Assembly (NCBI RefSeq): GCF_007197735.1
Contig: NZ_CP041637.1
Span: forward strand, 3,009,001-3,073,000
From: Formosa sediminum
Lineage (GTDB): Bacteria; Bacteroidota; Bacteroidia; Flavobacteriales; Flavobacteriaceae
Direction of reading: 5' to 3'
DNA: 64,000 nucleotides
In this document: piece after piece, positions 34,545 to 44,015 of the stretch
Position numbering within the stretch: the stretch's first letter is position 1
Layout: each line of letters opens with the position of its first letter
Made by a program: the position numbers and the translations under genes
Notes under the pieces: generated by a model
What the model saw: only the letters and a program-made list of their open reading frames with translations
Told to the model about the DNA's origin: nothing
Database searches by the model: none

Positions 34545-35714
34545 TTAGTTGTTGGTAGTTGTTACTTTTTCAGTAATTTGCTGAAGCGCACTAATATCAC
34601 TTTCTTTTACTTGAACTGTTTTTATTTCTTTACCGCTAGATAAACCTGAAATGCCTTCAAGAACTACTTGGTCTCCAGCTTTGAGTCCCTCTGTAACAAT
34701 ATAAGCCTGACCCGAATTTGTAGCTGTTACGGTAATTTTTGTGGATTGTACTTGCGATTGTTCGTTTACCACATAGACATATACACCACCTTGAATTTCA
34801 TAAGTAGCAGATTGCGGGATAAGAAAAGCATCTTTAATTGTTCTAGGAATTTGAATGGTTGCGCTGTTACCGGTTCTCAATAAATTATCTGGATTATCAA
34901 AAATAGCACGCACATTAAACGAGCCTGTTTCTTCATCTACTTGTCCGCTAACCGTTTGAATTTTTCCTTTTTGGTCAAAAGCGGTATAATCTGGTAGTAA
35001 GAGCGATACTTCTTCAAGATTTTTAAATAGGCCTACTTTCGCAAATTCCAAATATGTCTTTTCATTAATTGAAAAATAAGCATACACTTGTTTAATGTTG
35101 GATACCGTAGTTAAAGGTTCTGAAATACTACTACTTACTAAACTTCCTAATTTATAAGGTAACGTACCGATATATCCCGAAACCGGAGCTGTAATTTTTG
35201 TATAGTTATAGTTAGTTTGTGCATTAGAGTAGTTGGCTTGTGCCTGTTCTAAAGCCGCATTTGCCGCAGTAAGTGAATTTTCTGCAGATGTTAACTCAAA
35301 TTTACTTATAATTTCTCGTTCTACTAAAGGCTTTGCTTTCTCTACATCGACTTGCGCAGAACTTACATCGGCTTTTGCACTACTAATTGCGGCCTTTGTA
35401 CTTAAAAGGTCTTGTTGATATTCAGGTGCATTTAATGAAAAAAGTACTTGACCTTTTTGTACATATTGGCCCTCATCTACATACACCTTCTCTATAAAAC
35501 CTTCAATTTTAGGATATATTTCTATATTTTCTGTACCTTCAATGGTTACCGGAAATTCTCTGTAGGTTTCTATATTTTTGGTAGATACGGTTAGCACTTC
35601 ATATTCTGACACCATATCTGGTTTAGACGATTTATTGGAATTACAGGAGAGCGTTATCACACTCATACACAATCCCATAGTTAGCACATGTAAATTAAAA
35701 GTTCTTGTTTTCAT
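34545..35714 (-). CDS. RND efflux periplasmic adaptor (MFP, AcrA type)
   Basis: This 389-residue lipoprotein (signal ending SVITLSC) joins the permease to the outer-membrane channel. The lipoyl halves are at about 65-95 (IEGFIEKVYVDEGQYVQKGQVLFSL) and 165-200 (ITAPVSGYIGTLPYKLGSLVS), separated by a coiled-coil hairpin rich in Ala (SSAKADVSSAQVDVEKAKPLV). The beta-barrel and membrane-proximal domain follow. It is the first gene of the three-gene operon. No TetR or MarR gene is adjacent, unlike many flavobacterial RND operons. Confidence 0.93.
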   Translation of the reverse strand: MKTRTFNLHVLTMGLCMSVITLSCNSNKSSKPDMVSEYEVLTVSTKNIETYREFPVTIEGTENIEIYPKIEGFIEKVYVDEGQYVQKGQVLFSLNAPEYQQDLLSTKAAISSAKADVSSAQVDVEKAKPLVEREIISKFELTSAENSLTAANAALEQAQANYSNAQTNYNYTKITAPVSGYIGTLPYKLGSLVSSSISEPLTTVSNIKQVYAYFSINEKTYLEFAKVGLFKNLEEVSLLLPDYTAFDQKGKIQTVSGQVDEETGSFNVRAIFDNPDNLLRTGNSATIQIPRTIKDAFLIPQSATYEIQGGVYVYVVNEQSQVQSTKITVTATNSGQAYIVTEGLKAGDQVVLEGISGLSSGKEIKTVQVKESDISALQQITEKVTTTNN

Positions 35715-36212
35715 TGATTTCTATTTATTTCTTGTTATGTATGTCATGTTCTTACTTGATAAAAAACCGCTTAATTTTTGCAACTTTGCAAGTATTTTAT
35801 TTTAAAATATTGTATCAAATATTATTAGTTTTAAAAGTCTTTTAATTATTAAATATATAAACGGACTTATTTTACATTAAAACAATAAGATTTTATAGAT
35901 GGTTTATAAATTTAAATTTGACATTAAAATTCTAGTTTAAAACACTACGTCCAACACTTATTTGTATATTAATTACTTATTAACTTACAGAAAAACGGCA
36001 GTTTAAAATACAATTTTTATTTATAATTGGTTTAGATAGCACAAAACTATACACACTCTATAAATTATTGTGTATTAATATTTAAGTAAAAAAGATTATA
36101 ATTTAAGTTTATAAGTTTAATACTTTTTATAAATATTATTTTTTTTCAAATAAATTAACACTTTTTACTATTACCCTACCAAATTAATATACTATTTTCG
36201 CCGCCCTAAAAT
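35715..36212. other. Long AT-rich gap between the RND operon and the S-box-like leader
   Basis: About 500 bases without a convincing gene on either strand. Near the efflux start it holds the repeat TTGCAA-CT-TTGCAA (35777-35790). Close to the right end a TATTTTCG (36193-36200), one base off the TAnnTTTG consensus, could start the transcript carrying the leader element at 36213. I see no small RNA that I can name in the rest. Confidence 0.5.
35777..35790. promoter_or_regulatory. Candidate operator of the RND operon
   Basis: Two self-palindromic TTGCAA hexamers are separated by CT, giving a 14-bp inverted repeat about 65-75 bases upstream of the adaptor start at 35714. Its place fits a repressor or activator site; the regulator is not in the window as far as I can see. 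Confidence 0.35.
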
Positions 36213-36280
36213 AATTATCAAGAATCTCAAAGATTAAGAGATAGCAACCTGCAATAACGAGCAAGGTGCTAAATAGATAA
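36213..36280 (+). promoter_or_regulatory. S-box (SAM-I clan) like leader with a reduced P2
   Basis: The element starts TTATC-AAGA (36215-36223) and ends GATAA (36276-36280), which pair as P1 with the S-box J1/2 sequence AAGA. It contains GCAACC (36244-36249) and AAGGTGCTAAAT (36263-36274), the two sides of S-box P3 as seen in Bacteroidota. Between them P2 is only ATCTC...GAGAT (36224-36242). The kink-turn GAGGGA, the GACCC loop and P4 are absent. The gene 77 bases downstream is an NhaC-type transporter; MetT, a SAM-riboswitch-controlled methionine transporter, belongs to that superfamily. Control of methionine uptake by SAM is therefore likely, but the short P2 could also mean decay. Confidence 0.65.
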
Positions 36281-36356
36281 GCCATTTACTTGGAACAAAT
36301 GTTAACTCAGATTTCTACGTATTTGCTTCTACTACTCTTATTAAAAAGACATAAAT

Positions 36357-37670
36357 ATGGCTAAACGTATACTTCATAACACACCAAAATTTTCCGCATT
36401 AATTCCACTTTTCGTATTTGTATTTACCTTTTTAGGTGTAGGTATTTATCAAGATGATTTTTATGCACTCCCTTCTCCTATAGCCGTTATAGGCGGAATA
36501 ATTGTTGCATTTATAATGTTTAAAGATGCCATTGCTTCTAAAATTAAAACGCTTCTTGAGGGTTGTGGAGACGATAAAATTTTAACGATGTGTTTAATAT
36601 ATTTACTCGCCGGTGCTTTTGCTGCGATTACTAATGCTACTGGTAGTGTAGACGCTATAGTAAATATGGGCCTAGATTATATTGCTATACAATATATATA
36701 TGTTGGTATTTTTATTATTGCTGGTTTTTTATCGGTTTCTACAGGAACTTCTGTGGGTGCAATTGTAGCTCTAGGTCCAATAGTTGTTAGTTTTGCTGAC
36801 AAAAGTACTGCAGATCTAGCTATTTTATGTGGAGCACTATTAGGAGGAAGCATGTTTGGCGATAATTTATCTGTGATCTCTGACACGACAATTGCAGCCA
36901 CACAATCCTTGGGCTGTAAAATGAGCGATAAATTTAAACAGAATATTAAAATTGCTATTCCCGCAGCTGTATTTACTATTGTTGTTTTAATATTTCAAGG
37001 GCTAAATTTAAAAACAGAACAGATACAAACTGTAGCATATTCATACGAAATTATAAAAATAATGCCATATGTACTCGTAATTGTTTTATCAATAATTGGT
37101 GTTAATGTATTTGTTACCTTATTAATTGGAGCAGTTTCCGCAGCTGCTTTAGGTATAATTTATAATGACTTTACTTGGCTACAAGCCACTAAAATTTCTT
37201 ATGAAGGTTTTACCAATATGACAGAAATATTTTTACTATCCTTACTTACTGGTGGACTTGCTGCGTTAGTTGCAAAACAAGGTGGTATAGACTTTATATT
37301 AGTAAACATTAAAAAGCTAATTAAAAACAAAACATCTGCTCAACTAGGTATTGCCACATTGGTTAGTAGTATAAATATGGCCATTGCAAATAATACTGTC
37401 TCAATAATTATAGCAGGACCAATTGGTAAGACTATTAATGATGAATACCAATTAGATAACAAACAAACTGCATCTATTTTAGATATTTTTTCTTGTATTA
37501 CTCAAGGTTTATTGCCTTATGGGGCACAAGTATTAATGATTTTAAGTTTTTCTAAAGGAAAAATAGATTACCTCGATTTAGTTTCTAATACATGGTATTT
37601 ACTTTTACTATTTATTTACACCATTTTATATATAAGTGTATGTCCGCTTAAATATTCAAAAAAACTATAA
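36357..37670 (+). CDS. NhaC-superfamily transporter, probable methionine transporter (MetT type)
   Basis: This 437-residue inner-membrane protein has about 11 hydrophobic helices and the Na+/H+ antiporter NhaC-like pattern: SVSTGTSVGAIVALGPIV (about 123-140), LLGGSMFGDNLSVISDTTIAATQSLGC (about 160-186) and SINMAIANNTVSIIIAGPI. The GDNLSVISDTT motif is conserved in this superfamily, which includes true Na+/H+ exchangers and amino-acid carriers such as MetT. The S-box-like leader favours methionine as substrate (inference). The gene stands alone; the next gene has its own gap of 159 bases. Confidence 0.82.
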   Translation: MAKRILHNTPKFSALIPLFVFVFTFLGVGIYQDDFYALPSPIAVIGGIIVAFIMFKDAIASKIKTLLEGCGDDKILTMCLIYLLAGAFAAITNATGSVDAIVNMGLDYIAIQYIYVGIFIIAGFLSVSTGTSVGAIVALGPIVVSFADKSTADLAILCGALLGGSMFGDNLSVISDTTIAATQSLGCKMSDKFKQNIKIAIPAAVFTIVVLIFQGLNLKTEQIQTVAYSYEIIKIMPYVLVIVLSIIGVNVFVTLLIGAVSAAALGIIYNDFTWLQATKISYEGFTNMTEIFLLSLLTGGLAALVAKQGGIDFILVNIKKLIKNKTSAQLGIATLVSSINMAIANNTVSIIIAGPIGKTINDEYQLDNKQTASILDIFSCITQGLLPYGAQVLMILSFSKGKIDYLDLVSNTWYLLLLFIYTILYISVCPLKYSKKL

Positions 37671-37829
37671 TCTAATCTAAAACTAATACCAAAAAAGACT
37701 ACTAACCTTATAAATTACATTATAAAAAATAATCGAGTTGGATTAATACAGTTAATTTTATAAGTGATAGCACTAAACTAAAAGCCACTAGCTTAGTAAT
37801 TTCGAACAAATTAAAAAAACAATTATCTT

Positions 37830-38756
37830 ATGAAATTATCCACATTAACAACACTATTATTTAGTATCGCATTTTTAGTATTTGCATGCGATAGCGACGA
37901 CGATAATAACGACATATTAGATAACAACACGCCTGATACTGATGGTATCACTTATGCAAAAACAACAACCGCTCCTACAGAAATTTACAATGCTATTATT
38001 GAAACTTTAAATGCAAACGATAATATTGGGATTGTTGCCGAAGTTAATCATTCCGAAAATGCTACTAACGCTGGATTAACATTAGATTATACCAGAACAG
38101 TATACTTTGGAAACCCAACTTTAGGGACACCAATTATGCAAAATAATATTACTGCAGGTTTAGATTTACCCCAACGTATTTCTGTTTACACCAGTGAAGA
38201 CGGTGAAACAATTGTTACCTATAATACGGTAGATTATATTATAAATAGACATGATCTTGGTAATGTTTCTACTACAGATATGATTGAAGATGCGCTAGCT
38301 AATATTGTAGCTTCTGCAACAGATGCTACACTTATAATTAATGATGTAGATGATGACGATCCAAATGGTATTGTTTCCGTTTCCAGTGCAAATGATTTTG
38401 AGACCACTTATAATAATATCATCACAACTCTAAATGGTTTAGAGCCGATAACTATTATGGCTGAATTAGATCACCAAGCCAATGCAGCTAGTGTAGATTT
38501 AGAGTTAATGCCTGCAAAGCTTATAATATTTGGAAACCCAGTTTTAGGCACACCATTAATGCAAGAATCTAGAACCACTGCCTTAGATTTACCTCAAAAA
38601 ATGTTAGTCTATCAAGATGAAAATAATGAGGTAAAGATTATATATAACAATCCTGATTATATTGCAGATCGTCATGATATCGATAATAATAACGATACCA
38701 TTGAAACCATATCTCAAGCCTTAGAAAACATTGCTGCTTCTGGAGCAGCAGAATAA
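37830..38756 (+). CDS. Lipoprotein with two DUF302 domains
   Basis: This 308-residue lipoprotein (signal ending FLVFAC, Cys 20) has an acidic linker (DSDDDNNDILDNN). Two DUF302 repeats follow, at about 45-165 and 190-300. They share the motif YFGNPTLGTPIMQ...AGLDLPQRISVYTSEDGETIV...YIINRHDL and IFGNPVLGTPLMQ...TALDLPQKMLVYQDENNEVKI...YIADRHDI. DUF302 proteins are small alpha/beta modules of unknown function, sometimes linked to stress. The tandem form suggests an internal duplication. No operon partner is evident. Confidence 0.85.
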   Translation: MKLSTLTTLLFSIAFLVFACDSDDDNNDILDNNTPDTDGITYAKTTTAPTEIYNAIIETLNANDNIGIVAEVNHSENATNAGLTLDYTRTVYFGNPTLGTPIMQNNITAGLDLPQRISVYTSEDGETIVTYNTVDYIINRHDLGNVSTTDMIEDALANIVASATDATLIINDVDDDDPNGIVSVSSANDFETTYNNIITTLNGLEPITIMAELDHQANAASVDLELMPAKLIIFGNPVLGTPLMQESRTTALDLPQKMLVYQDENNEVKIIYNNPDYIADRHDIDNNNDTIETISQALENIAASGAAE

Positions 38757-38816
38757 TAGCATCTTAATTACAAATTATTAAGCTCACAATTTTATATCAA
38801 TTCAGCATCATTACCA

Positions 38817-40184
38817 ATGAAAACATCCGTTTCAATAAATCCGGCCACAGAAGAACAAATCGCAGAATATAACCGATTAACAAAATCGGAAACACATACT
38901 AAAATCAATTCTGCACATGCAGCATATTTACAGTGGAAAACAACATCATATCAAGAGCGTGCCAAGTTATTAAATGCCTTGGCAGATGTTTTTGAAACTC
39001 ATAAAGATAAATATGCACTTTTAGCTACCTCAGAAATGGGTAAAACGCTAGATCAAGCCGTTAAAGAAGTTGAAAAATGCGCGCTCATTTGTAGATATTA
39101 TGCTGAACATGGTGCTAATTTATTACAAAATGTAACTGTTGATACAGAAGCGCAACAAAGCTATGTTACATTTCAACCTTTAGGTGTTATTTTAGCAGTA
39201 ATGCCTTGGAATTTCCCTTTTTACCAAGCCATACGGTTTTTAGGGCCTGCAGTTATGGCTGGAAATACTGCAGTATTAAAACACGCGTCTAATGTACAAG
39301 GCTGTGCTTTTGCTATTGAAGAAGCTGTAAAACAAGCAGGCTTTCCTGAGGGAATTTTCACCAATTTAAACTTAGATTCTGATGCTATTGAATCGGTTAT
39401 TGCACACGAAAACATTGTGGCAGTTACTCTAACAGGGAGTGCTCCTGCTGGTAAATCTGTAGCAGCTATAGCAGGAAAACACTTAAAGAAAAGTGTTTTA
39501 GAACTTGGAGGTAATGATGCCTATATTGTATTAGAAGATGCCAATTTAGATAAAGCCACGGATTTGGCAACACAAGGTAGAATACAAAACAACGGACAAA
39601 CCTGTATTGCTGCCAAACGCTTTATTGTATTAGAAAGTATTTACGAAGCATTTATAAAGTTATATACTGAAAAAATGGGTGCTGCCAAAATGGGAGATCC
39701 TACAGATAAAGATACTGTATACGGCCCATTAGCACGAATAGATTTAAGAAATGAACTTCATGAACAAGTAAAGAAAACAATTGCACAAGGCGGTACATTA
39801 CTATTAGGAGGCCATATTCCCGATAGAAAAGGTGCCTACTACCCTGCTACAATTTTAACAGATTTAAAACCTGGAATGGAAGCTTTTAATGAAGAATTAT
39901 TTGGGCCAGTAGCATCAGTAATTCGTGCTAAAAATGAAACAGAAGCCATAGCACTTGCAAACATGTCTAAATTTGGATTAGGAGCTGGAGTTATTACAAG
40001 CGATGCTAAAAAAGGAGAAACTATTGCATTACAACTTGAAGCTGGTAATTGTTTTGTAAACAAATTGGTCGCATCAGATCCAAGATTACCATTTGGAGGT
40101 ATAAAAACAAGCGGATACGGAAGAGAACTTTCGGAGTACGGTATTAAAGAATTTGTAAATATTAAAACCGTCTGGATAAATTAA
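38817..40184 (+). CDS. NAD(P)-dependent succinate-semialdehyde dehydrogenase-like ALDH (Sad/YneI type)
   Basis: This is a 455-residue soluble aldehyde dehydrogenase. The cofactor site VMPWNFPFYQ is at about 128-137, LTGSAPAGKSVAAIAGKHLKKSVLELGGND carries the general-base Glu, and NNGQTCIAAKRF carries the catalytic Cys (near 262). The short length and the QTCIAAKRF motif place it with the Sad (YneI) class that oxidises succinate semialdehyde. A second gene of the same class is at 58981. No GABA transaminase gene lies nearby. A strong terminator follows. Confidence 0.88.
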   Translation: MKTSVSINPATEEQIAEYNRLTKSETHTKINSAHAAYLQWKTTSYQERAKLLNALADVFETHKDKYALLATSEMGKTLDQAVKEVEKCALICRYYAEHGANLLQNVTVDTEAQQSYVTFQPLGVILAVMPWNFPFYQAIRFLGPAVMAGNTAVLKHASNVQGCAFAIEEAVKQAGFPEGIFTNLNLDSDAIESVIAHENIVAVTLTGSAPAGKSVAAIAGKHLKKSVLELGGNDAYIVLEDANLDKATDLATQGRIQNNGQTCIAAKRFIVLESIYEAFIKLYTEKMGAAKMGDPTDKDTVYGPLARIDLRNELHEQVKKTIAQGGTLLLGGHIPDRKGAYYPATILTDLKPGMEAFNEELFGPVASVIRAKNETEAIALANMSKFGLGAGVITSDAKKGETIALQLEAGNCFVNKLVASDPRLPFGGIKTSGYGRELSEYGIKEFVNIKTVWIN

Positions 40185-40214
40185 CACACTTACAAACAAA
40201 CTACATTAAACCAA

Positions 40215-40260
40215 AAAACGTTCTGATATGGTGATCTTACAATCACAATCAGAACGTTTT
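40215..40260. terminator. Terminator after the first semialdehyde dehydrogenase
   Basis: AAAACGTTCTGAT (40215-40227) pairs perfectly with ATCAGAACGTTTT (40248-40260). It stands between two convergent genes and can serve both. Confidence 0.82.
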
Positions 40261-40284
40261 ACTATTATGTACGTCGTTTTAAAA

Positions 40285-41097
40285 CTACATACTTTGCGTA
40301 TAATAATTATAGTCTTTTAATACCACGTTTATAAATTCTTTATCATTTTTATGGGCAGATTTAATGCCTGTAACTTCAATAATTTTATTACGAAGTTTAA
40401 GTAACGTTTTATAATCATTTGCCTGAGCTGCCATATTAAACGTTTCTTTAATAATTCTTGCATCGTTATCAGACAATCGGATTACAGAAGGATAAACAGG
40501 AGTGTATGTCTCTGTAATTTTTTCTAAAATAGTATCAGAAAACTTCACTTGGTCTTTTAAAGATATCACAACTGTATCAGCCATTAAATCTCCAAAACGC
40601 TGATTTTTACTGGTGAAAATAATAAGAAAAAAGCCTATAAGTTTTCCAATAACAAAAATTAGAATTAATATTTCGTAATCAGAATCTAAGCCTAAAGCTG
40701 CTACATATATATAAATTAAGGAAAAGAAATTAAAATCTATTGTTCTTAAAAACCATCTAATGGTATAGTCTGTTATAGACGGCTTAAAACCTTCTATATT
40801 TATAACTTTAATTTGTAGTAACAACTTCCCTAGTGTTTGCCCATTTAATAAAATTTCTGAGTATAAGGAATAAAACGTAACAGGAATTAATACCAAAACA
40901 TCTATGGCCTTTATAGACCATTGATCGCCTTCAAGCGTGTTTTCAATAAGATTGAAGTTTAAAAATTTATAGGCAAAATAAATATAAGCAAACTTTATAA
41001 TATTGTCTATAATAAAGGTAAACAAGCGTTGCCCCACAGTAGCAATTGTAAAATTAATGTCTACATTTTGTGCTGTTTTTATTTGGAGTCTTTTCAT
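40285..41097 (-). CDS. RDD-family membrane protein
   Basis: This 270-residue protein has the RDD domain at about 10-165 (four hydrophobic segments; FTIATVGQRLFTFIIDNIIKF at the start, NGQTLGKLLLQIKVI in the middle). A soluble tail of about 90 residues, rich in charged helices, follows. RDD proteins are small transport or Na+-related membrane proteins; no precise activity is known here. It is read divergently from the SpoIIM gene, which starts only about 20 bases away, so the promoters overlap the coding ends. Same-cluster RDD genes next to SpoIIM/DUF4129/MoxR are common in this family of bacteria. Confidence 0.88.
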   Translation of the reverse strand: MKRLQIKTAQNVDINFTIATVGQRLFTFIIDNIIKFAYIYFAYKFLNFNLIENTLEGDQWSIKAIDVLVLIPVTFYSLYSEILLNGQTLGKLLLQIKVINIEGFKPSITDYTIRWFLRTIDFNFFSLIYIYVAALGLDSDYEILILIFVIGKLIGFFLIIFTSKNQRFGDLMADTVVISLKDQVKFSDTILEKITETYTPVYPSVIRLSDNDARIIKETFNMAAQANDYKTLLKLRNKIIEVTGIKSAHKNDKEFINVVLKDYNYYTQSM

Positions 41098-41118
41098 GCA
41101 ATGATTAAATTCGCCTTA

Positions 41119-42084
41119 ATGAGAGAAGTCGCTTTTATAAAGCAAAATAAAGAAAAATGGCTTGAATTTGAGCAGATAAGTTCAAATAAAGAAAAAAAAA
41201 GTCCAGACGATATAGCTAATTTACACATAAAAATCATGAATGATTTAGTGTATGCACAAACGTATTACCCTAAAAGTAAAGTTACTGTCTATTTAAATAA
41301 ACTTGCTAAAAGTAGTTTTAATAATGTTTACCACACAAAAAGACAAGAACCACATGTCGTACTAAACTTTTTTTTTAAAACAGTTCCACTACTTGCTTAT
41401 AAACACAGAAAGTATATTTATATTTCTTTCATAGTATTCTTTATTTGTTTTTTTATTGGTTTACTATCCACATTTAACGACGAAACTTTTGCCAGACAAA
41501 TACTTGGTAATAGTTATGTTACTCAAACCCTAGAGAATATTGAAAGCGGAGACGCCATGGCAATTTACAAAAGCGGAAGCAATTGGGGTACATTTATTGG
41601 TATTTACGACAACAACCAACGTGTGGGTTTAAACATGTTTTTATCAGGTATATTTTTAGGTATTGGTACTGGATTTTATATTGCCTATAACGCGATAATG
41701 GTCGCTGTTTTTCAAGCATTCTTCTATCAGTACAATAGTTTTTTTGATAGTTTAAAAGGAATCTGGATTCATGGTACTTACGAGATTTTTGGTATGATTA
41801 TAGAAGCTGCTGCTGGTTATATTATTGGCGCAAGTATTTTATTTCCAGGAACATTAAAACGTTTTCAGTCGTTTAAAATTGGTGTTCGTGAAGCTTTTTA
41901 TATTTTTATAAGCACCATACCATTTACTATTATTGCTGCTTTTTTAGAAGGATATATTACCCGATATTCTAATACAATGCCCGTTATAGCCTGTTTTGCA
42001 ATTATACTATTTTGTTTAAGTACTATTAGTTATTACTACCTTATTCTACCATACAAAGTAGCTAAAAAACACGCTTTAAGATGA
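41119..42084 (+). CDS. SpoIIM (stage II sporulation protein M-like) membrane protein
   Basis: The start at 41119 gives MREVAFIKQNKEKWLEFE, the N-terminus I expect for this family; ATG at 41101 is an alternative. The 321-residue protein has a soluble N-terminal part (about 95 residues) and six to seven membrane helices with the family's YDNNQRVGLNMFLSGIFLGIGTGFYIAYNAIMVAVFQ and HGTYEIFGMIIEAAAGYIIG blocks. Despite the name, there is no sporulation in these bacteria. It is the first of five genes (to 46359) that overlap or lie within 5 bases of each other, so it probably works with the MoxR ATPase and DUF58 protein. Confidence 0.88.
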   Translation: MREVAFIKQNKEKWLEFEQISSNKEKKSPDDIANLHIKIMNDLVYAQTYYPKSKVTVYLNKLAKSSFNNVYHTKRQEPHVVLNFFFKTVPLLAYKHRKYIYISFIVFFICFFIGLLSTFNDETFARQILGNSYVTQTLENIESGDAMAIYKSGSNWGTFIGIYDNNQRVGLNMFLSGIFLGIGTGFYIAYNAIMVAVFQAFFYQYNSFFDSLKGIWIHGTYEIFGMIIEAAAGYIIGASILFPGTLKRFQSFKIGVREAFYIFISTIPFTIIAAFLEGYITRYSNTMPVIACFAIILFCLSTISYYYLILPYKVAKKHALR

Positions 42085-42809
42085 TAAGAAAAACCTTAAT
42101 ATATATTGCGTTTTTACTTTTTCAATATGGATTTTCGGCCCATCTTAATGTTAATTTTCAAGAGGAAACAGATAGTGTTATAAACTCTAAAACCGTAGCT
42201 GTAAAAAATCATTTAGAATATACCACTAATTTAAAAGACAAATATAACGGTAGCGATTTTAAATATAATGATCATTTAAAAGCCACAAAAAAAGCTGTTA
42301 CTACACCTGACTCTAGTAATTCTAGCGGGTTAAACATGCTAAAGCTCTTTGCAAATTTTATGACCTCTATATTTCCAATAATTTTAGGTCTTATAGTGGT
42401 TTTAATTATCCTTAAAACCGTTTTAGGCACAAACATTAGATTTTGGAATACAAAAACTTCAAATAAAAAAGTAACAGATCATGTTATTTATGAAGATGAG
42501 GACATCCACGATACCAATTTTGAATCTCACATTAAAAACGCACTGTCTCAACAAAATTACAGATTGGCCACGCGGTATTATTATTTGGCCTTGTTAAAAA
42601 AACTCTCTGATAAAAAAACCATAACTTATCATAAAGACAAAACCAATAGTGAATACATTTTTGAAATTCAGAATAAAAATATAAAAGATCAGTTTTCAAA
42701 CATATCTTACATTTACAGTTATGTTTGGTATGGCGAATTTCCTATAGATGCGGCCAAGTTTCAAACTATAGAACAACAATACAAATCTATTTTTAATACT
42801 ATTAATTGA
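42081..42809 (+). CDS. DUF4129-domain membrane protein
   Basis: This 242-residue protein has an N-terminal signal (ending GFSA), a soluble region and one membrane helix (FMTSIFPIILGLIVVLIILKTVL, about 92-114). The cytosolic C-terminal part, HIKNALSQQNYRLATRYYYLALLKKLSDKKTITY ... WYGEFPIDAAKFQTI, matches DUF4129. The start overlaps the end of the SpoIIM gene by 4 bases and the stop overlaps the next start, showing tight coupling. Its function is unknown; in transglutaminase proteins a DUF4129 tail occurs beside MoxR/DUF58 genes too. Confidence 0.85.
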   Translation: MIRKTLIYIAFLLFQYGFSAHLNVNFQEETDSVINSKTVAVKNHLEYTTNLKDKYNGSDFKYNDHLKATKKAVTTPDSSNSSGLNMLKLFANFMTSIFPIILGLIVVLIILKTVLGTNIRFWNTKTSNKKVTDHVIYEDEDIHDTNFESHIKNALSQQNYRLATRYYYLALLKKLSDKKTITYHKDKTNSEYIFEIQNKNIKDQFSNISYIYSYVWYGEFPIDAAKFQTIEQQYKSIFNTIN

Positions 42810-44011
42810 TTTTACCTTATCACATAAAAAAGCTTCTGCTACTTCTTATTTTATTCAGCCTTATAAGTTGCAATAAAACCAATTGGTATGAAAATTTTAA
42901 AGAAACAAGCAAAAGTCCTTTTGGAACTTACATAGTTTATAATGAAGCCGAAACTTTATTTAATACAGATGTTAAGTATTTAAAAGAGAATATTTACGAT
43001 TATTTGTTTGAAGAAGTTCGTGACGATGATTTTGGCAATTATATTTGTATAAAATCTGAAGCTGCTAAACTTAGTAACGATGGTATAGATTATTTATTAA
43101 GCTATATTAAACAAGGCAATCATGCCTTGTTATCACTTAACTATTTTAATGAGCATTTAAAAGATACTTTAGCCATTACTACTGCAAATTTAGACGAGTA
43201 TGTTTATGAACCTGAAGCATTAAAAAATTTAGATGGCACTTTGTTTTTAGAAAATAAAACTTTTAAAACACAACATTATTCTTACGATAGAAATATTAGA
43301 AAACATTATTTTAATTCTTACAATCCCAATACTACAGTTGTATTAGGAACAGTAGATATAAATGGAGAAAAACAGCCTAATTTTATCAAGGTTTATTACG
43401 GCAAAGGTTTTCTACTTTTACACACAAACCCCGTAGTTTTTACAAATTTTAATATGCTAACCGGGCGCGAAGATTATGTAGCAAATGTCTTTTCGTATTT
43501 ACCAAAAGCTTCAATTTTATGGGATTCTCAAATTAAATCTAGTTCGTATTCAGATACTTCAGAACCACCACAAGACTCTATTTTTAATTACTTTTTAAAA
43601 CATCCATCTTTAAAGTGGTTTTTAATGCTCACCGCATTCGGATTAATTTTATTTATGTTATTTAATGCCAGAAGAAAACAACGCGCTATTCCTATTATTA
43701 AACCGTTACAAAACTCAACAGTAGAGTTTACACAAACCATCTCTAACCTTTATTTAAAGGAAGCAAATCACAAAAATTTAGTCGATAAAAAAATCACTTA
43801 TTTTCTAGAAAAAATTAGAGAACATTACTTAATAGATACCTCTAATTTAAATTCTACTTTTATTGAAACACTTGCATTAAAATCTAATAACGATTTAAAT
43901 AGTACAAAATACTTAATACACAAAATTATAGATTTAAAAAAGAAAGCAGAATGCACTGATGTAGAACTTATGACTTTAAATACTATGATTGAAAAATTCT
44001 TAAAAAAATAA
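42806..44011 (+). CDS. DUF4350-domain lipoprotein-like membrane protein
   Basis: Translation probably starts at TTG (42806), overlapping the upstream stop (TTGA); no ATG occurs for a long way downstream. The 401-residue product has a signal with lipobox (FSLISC), a periplasmic DUF4350 (GATase-like) domain at about 40-240 (SPFGTYIVYNEAETLF ... GKGFLLLHTNPVVFTNFNM), one membrane helix (KWFLMLTAFGLILFMLFN, about 271-288) and a cytosolic helical tail. It sits 4 bases before the MoxR gene. Confidence 0.82.
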   Translation: MILPYHIKKLLLLLILFSLISCNKTNWYENFKETSKSPFGTYIVYNEAETLFNTDVKYLKENIYDYLFEEVRDDDFGNYICIKSEAAKLSNDGIDYLLSYIKQGNHALLSLNYFNEHLKDTLAITTANLDEYVYEPEALKNLDGTLFLENKTFKTQHYSYDRNIRKHYFNSYNPNTTVVLGTVDINGEKQPNFIKVYYGKGFLLLHTNPVVFTNFNMLTGREDYVANVFSYLPKASILWDSQIKSSSYSDTSEPPQDSIFNYFLKHPSLKWFLMLTAFGLILFMLFNARRKQRAIPIIKPLQNSTVEFTQTISNLYLKEANHKNLVDKKITYFLEKIREHYLIDTSNLNSTFIETLALKSNNDLNSTKYLIHKIIDLKKKAECTDVELMTLNTMIEKFLKK

Positions 44012-44015
44012 TCCT

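Noticed and set aside
41119-42084. A sporulation gene
   Set aside because: SpoIIM is only the family name; the gene sits in a MoxR/DUF58 envelope cluster usual for non-sporulating Bacteroidota.
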